Part shown: piece after piece, positions 5,793-6,637 of the stretch
Layout: each line of letters begins with the position of its first letter
How positions within the stretch are numbered: position 1 is the first letter of the stretch
Source: Myxococcales bacterium
GTDB taxonomy: Bacteria > Myxococcota_A > Polyangia > Polyangiales > Polyangiaceae
DNA length: 6,637 nt
Assembly (NCBI GenBank): GCA_023248785.1
Contig: JAHFDX010000214.1
Span: 1-6,637, forward strand
Reading direction: 5' to 3'
The notes under the pieces: generated by a model
Databases searched by the model: none
The model's input: only the letters and a program-made list of their open reading frames with translations
Told to the model about the DNA's origin: nothing
Program-made: the position numbers and the translations under genes

Positions 5793-6637
5793 GGTCAGCC
5801 GATCTATGTTGCTCGGCATCGCGGGATTTTTCCTGTGCCGCACTCGCATGCGACGCAAGCATCGCCGGCGCCGCAGACACTGGACTTACCCACGCGACCA
5901 CCACGCGCGACTCCCGTGAGCGCGACGATGTACGGTCTATCGACGCGAACGACATCGACGGGCACTTCGATGTTGCGGACGTTGCAAAAGACGCCACGCC
6001 CGGGCCGGACGCGGGCCTTGACGCAACAACTGACGCGGATGCTGACAGCGGGGCGACGCCCGATGCGAGCGTCGATACGGGCGGCGATGCGAATGTGAAC
6101 CAACCCGTCGAATCCGGCACAGACGCGGGTTTGGCCTCGGATGCAACATAACCATCCGTGACTCCATCCTTACCGGATCGCCGATCTATTACGCAGACGG
6201 GATTCGCATCCTAAGGATGCATCCACGGTCGCGATCCAAGACACGCGCATTACGCGCCCTGCCGGGTCGCAGCCAGCTTCAACCGGCGCGGTTCACAATC
6301 CCCCGTACGCTGGGATCGAGATCGCAGGTTCATCCAATGGCAACAGCACCGTGCGCGTCGACAACTGCACGGTCAACGGGTTCGACCTGGGTGTTGGGAT
6401 CAATCTGCTTTACAACCAAGTCATCGTTCAAAACAGTGCGCTCTCCGGAAATGTAACCGACGATGTTCGAACCGTGTGGGCAGGCGCAAACGCAACGCAA
6501 TATCCCGTCGTCGATCTTGGGGGCGGAACGCTTGGCAGCGTTGGCCTAAATAACTTCGGTTCGGGCGTTGAGACCGCGGTTCGCCTCGGAGGTCCATACG
6601 GCGTGTCGGCCCGACTCAATTCATGGGGCGTAACAGG
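5779..6637 (+). pseudogene. Frame-broken lipoprotein with parallel beta-helix domain, 3' end outside window
   Basis: Coding character continues but hops between frames. From ATG 5779 (14 nt inside the J-domain gene; ATG 5806 is an alternative) comes a signal-peptide-like start, MRIARVSRSMLLGIAGFF. Near 5827-5840, at a run of five T or just after it, the sense moves to the next frame, giving ALACDAS and then an Asp/Ala/Gly-rich linker to a TAA at 6149-6151. Near 6130-6148 it moves again to NITIRDSILTGSPIYYADG. Near 6211 it moves a third time, to DASTVAIQDTRI, which stays open to the window end. That last part has Asn/Gly-rich beta-strand repeats (STVRVDNCTVNGFDLGVG; VDLGGGTLGSVGLNNFGSG) like right-handed parallel beta-helix surface proteins. 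One surplus base and two missing bases would restore a single frame. It is either a pseudogene or an intact gene with sequencing errors. Confidence 0.6.

Noticed and set aside
6217..6456. 79-codon plus-strand frame at the beta-helix region
   Set aside because: Its product is Arg/Ser/Pro-rich shadow sequence; the frame starting at 6213-6216 gives beta-helix-like repeats and is open to the end.

Overview
The window looks like chromosomal DNA from a Gram-negative bacterium, most probably a member of the Myxococcota (Polyangia-like). The clues are two predicted lipoproteins with long Ser/Gly/Asp- or Asp/Ala/Gly-rich linkers just after the lipidation site, a Cys-rich lipoprotein with repeated CxxxDGxCPxG units, and an unorthodox Hsp70. 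G+C is about 60% in the few lines I counted by hand, falling below 50% around 2160-2220. The taxonomic call is an inference from style, not from a marker gene.

Layout. (1) 10-774 (+): surE, a metal-dependent nucleotidase. (2) 808-2009 (-): two exported Cys-rich proteins facing against surE, a small basic six-Cys protein with a strong ribosome binding site and a large Cys-rich lipoprotein. (3) 2131-2243: a decayed second copy of the last ~70 bases of surE, whose aligned stop codon lies only 6 nt before the apt start. (4) 2250-5792 (+): a tightly packed set of genes: apt (purine salvage), a membrane-associated HExxH protein of no recognised family, an Hsp70 with a displaced linker and no lid, and a minimal J-domain protein joined to it by an ATGA overlap. 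(5) 5779-6637 (+): a lipoprotein/parallel beta-helix gene broken by three single-base frame changes and running off the window.

How it fits together. The Hsp70 and J-domain genes form an obvious chaperone/co-chaperone pair. The HExxH membrane protein, 9 nt upstream, is very likely co-transcribed and may belong to the same proteostasis module; this is the best candidate for an undescribed system here. The surE tail repeated on both sides of the minus-strand genes suggests that surE and apt were once adjacent and that a block of about 1.4 kb carrying the two secreted-protein genes was placed between them with duplication of the junction. Both minus-strand genes carry a CTTAAG-centred motif about 75-80 nt upstream of their chosen starts, which hints at shared control. 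I saw no tRNA, rRNA, CRISPR array, transposase or phage gene.
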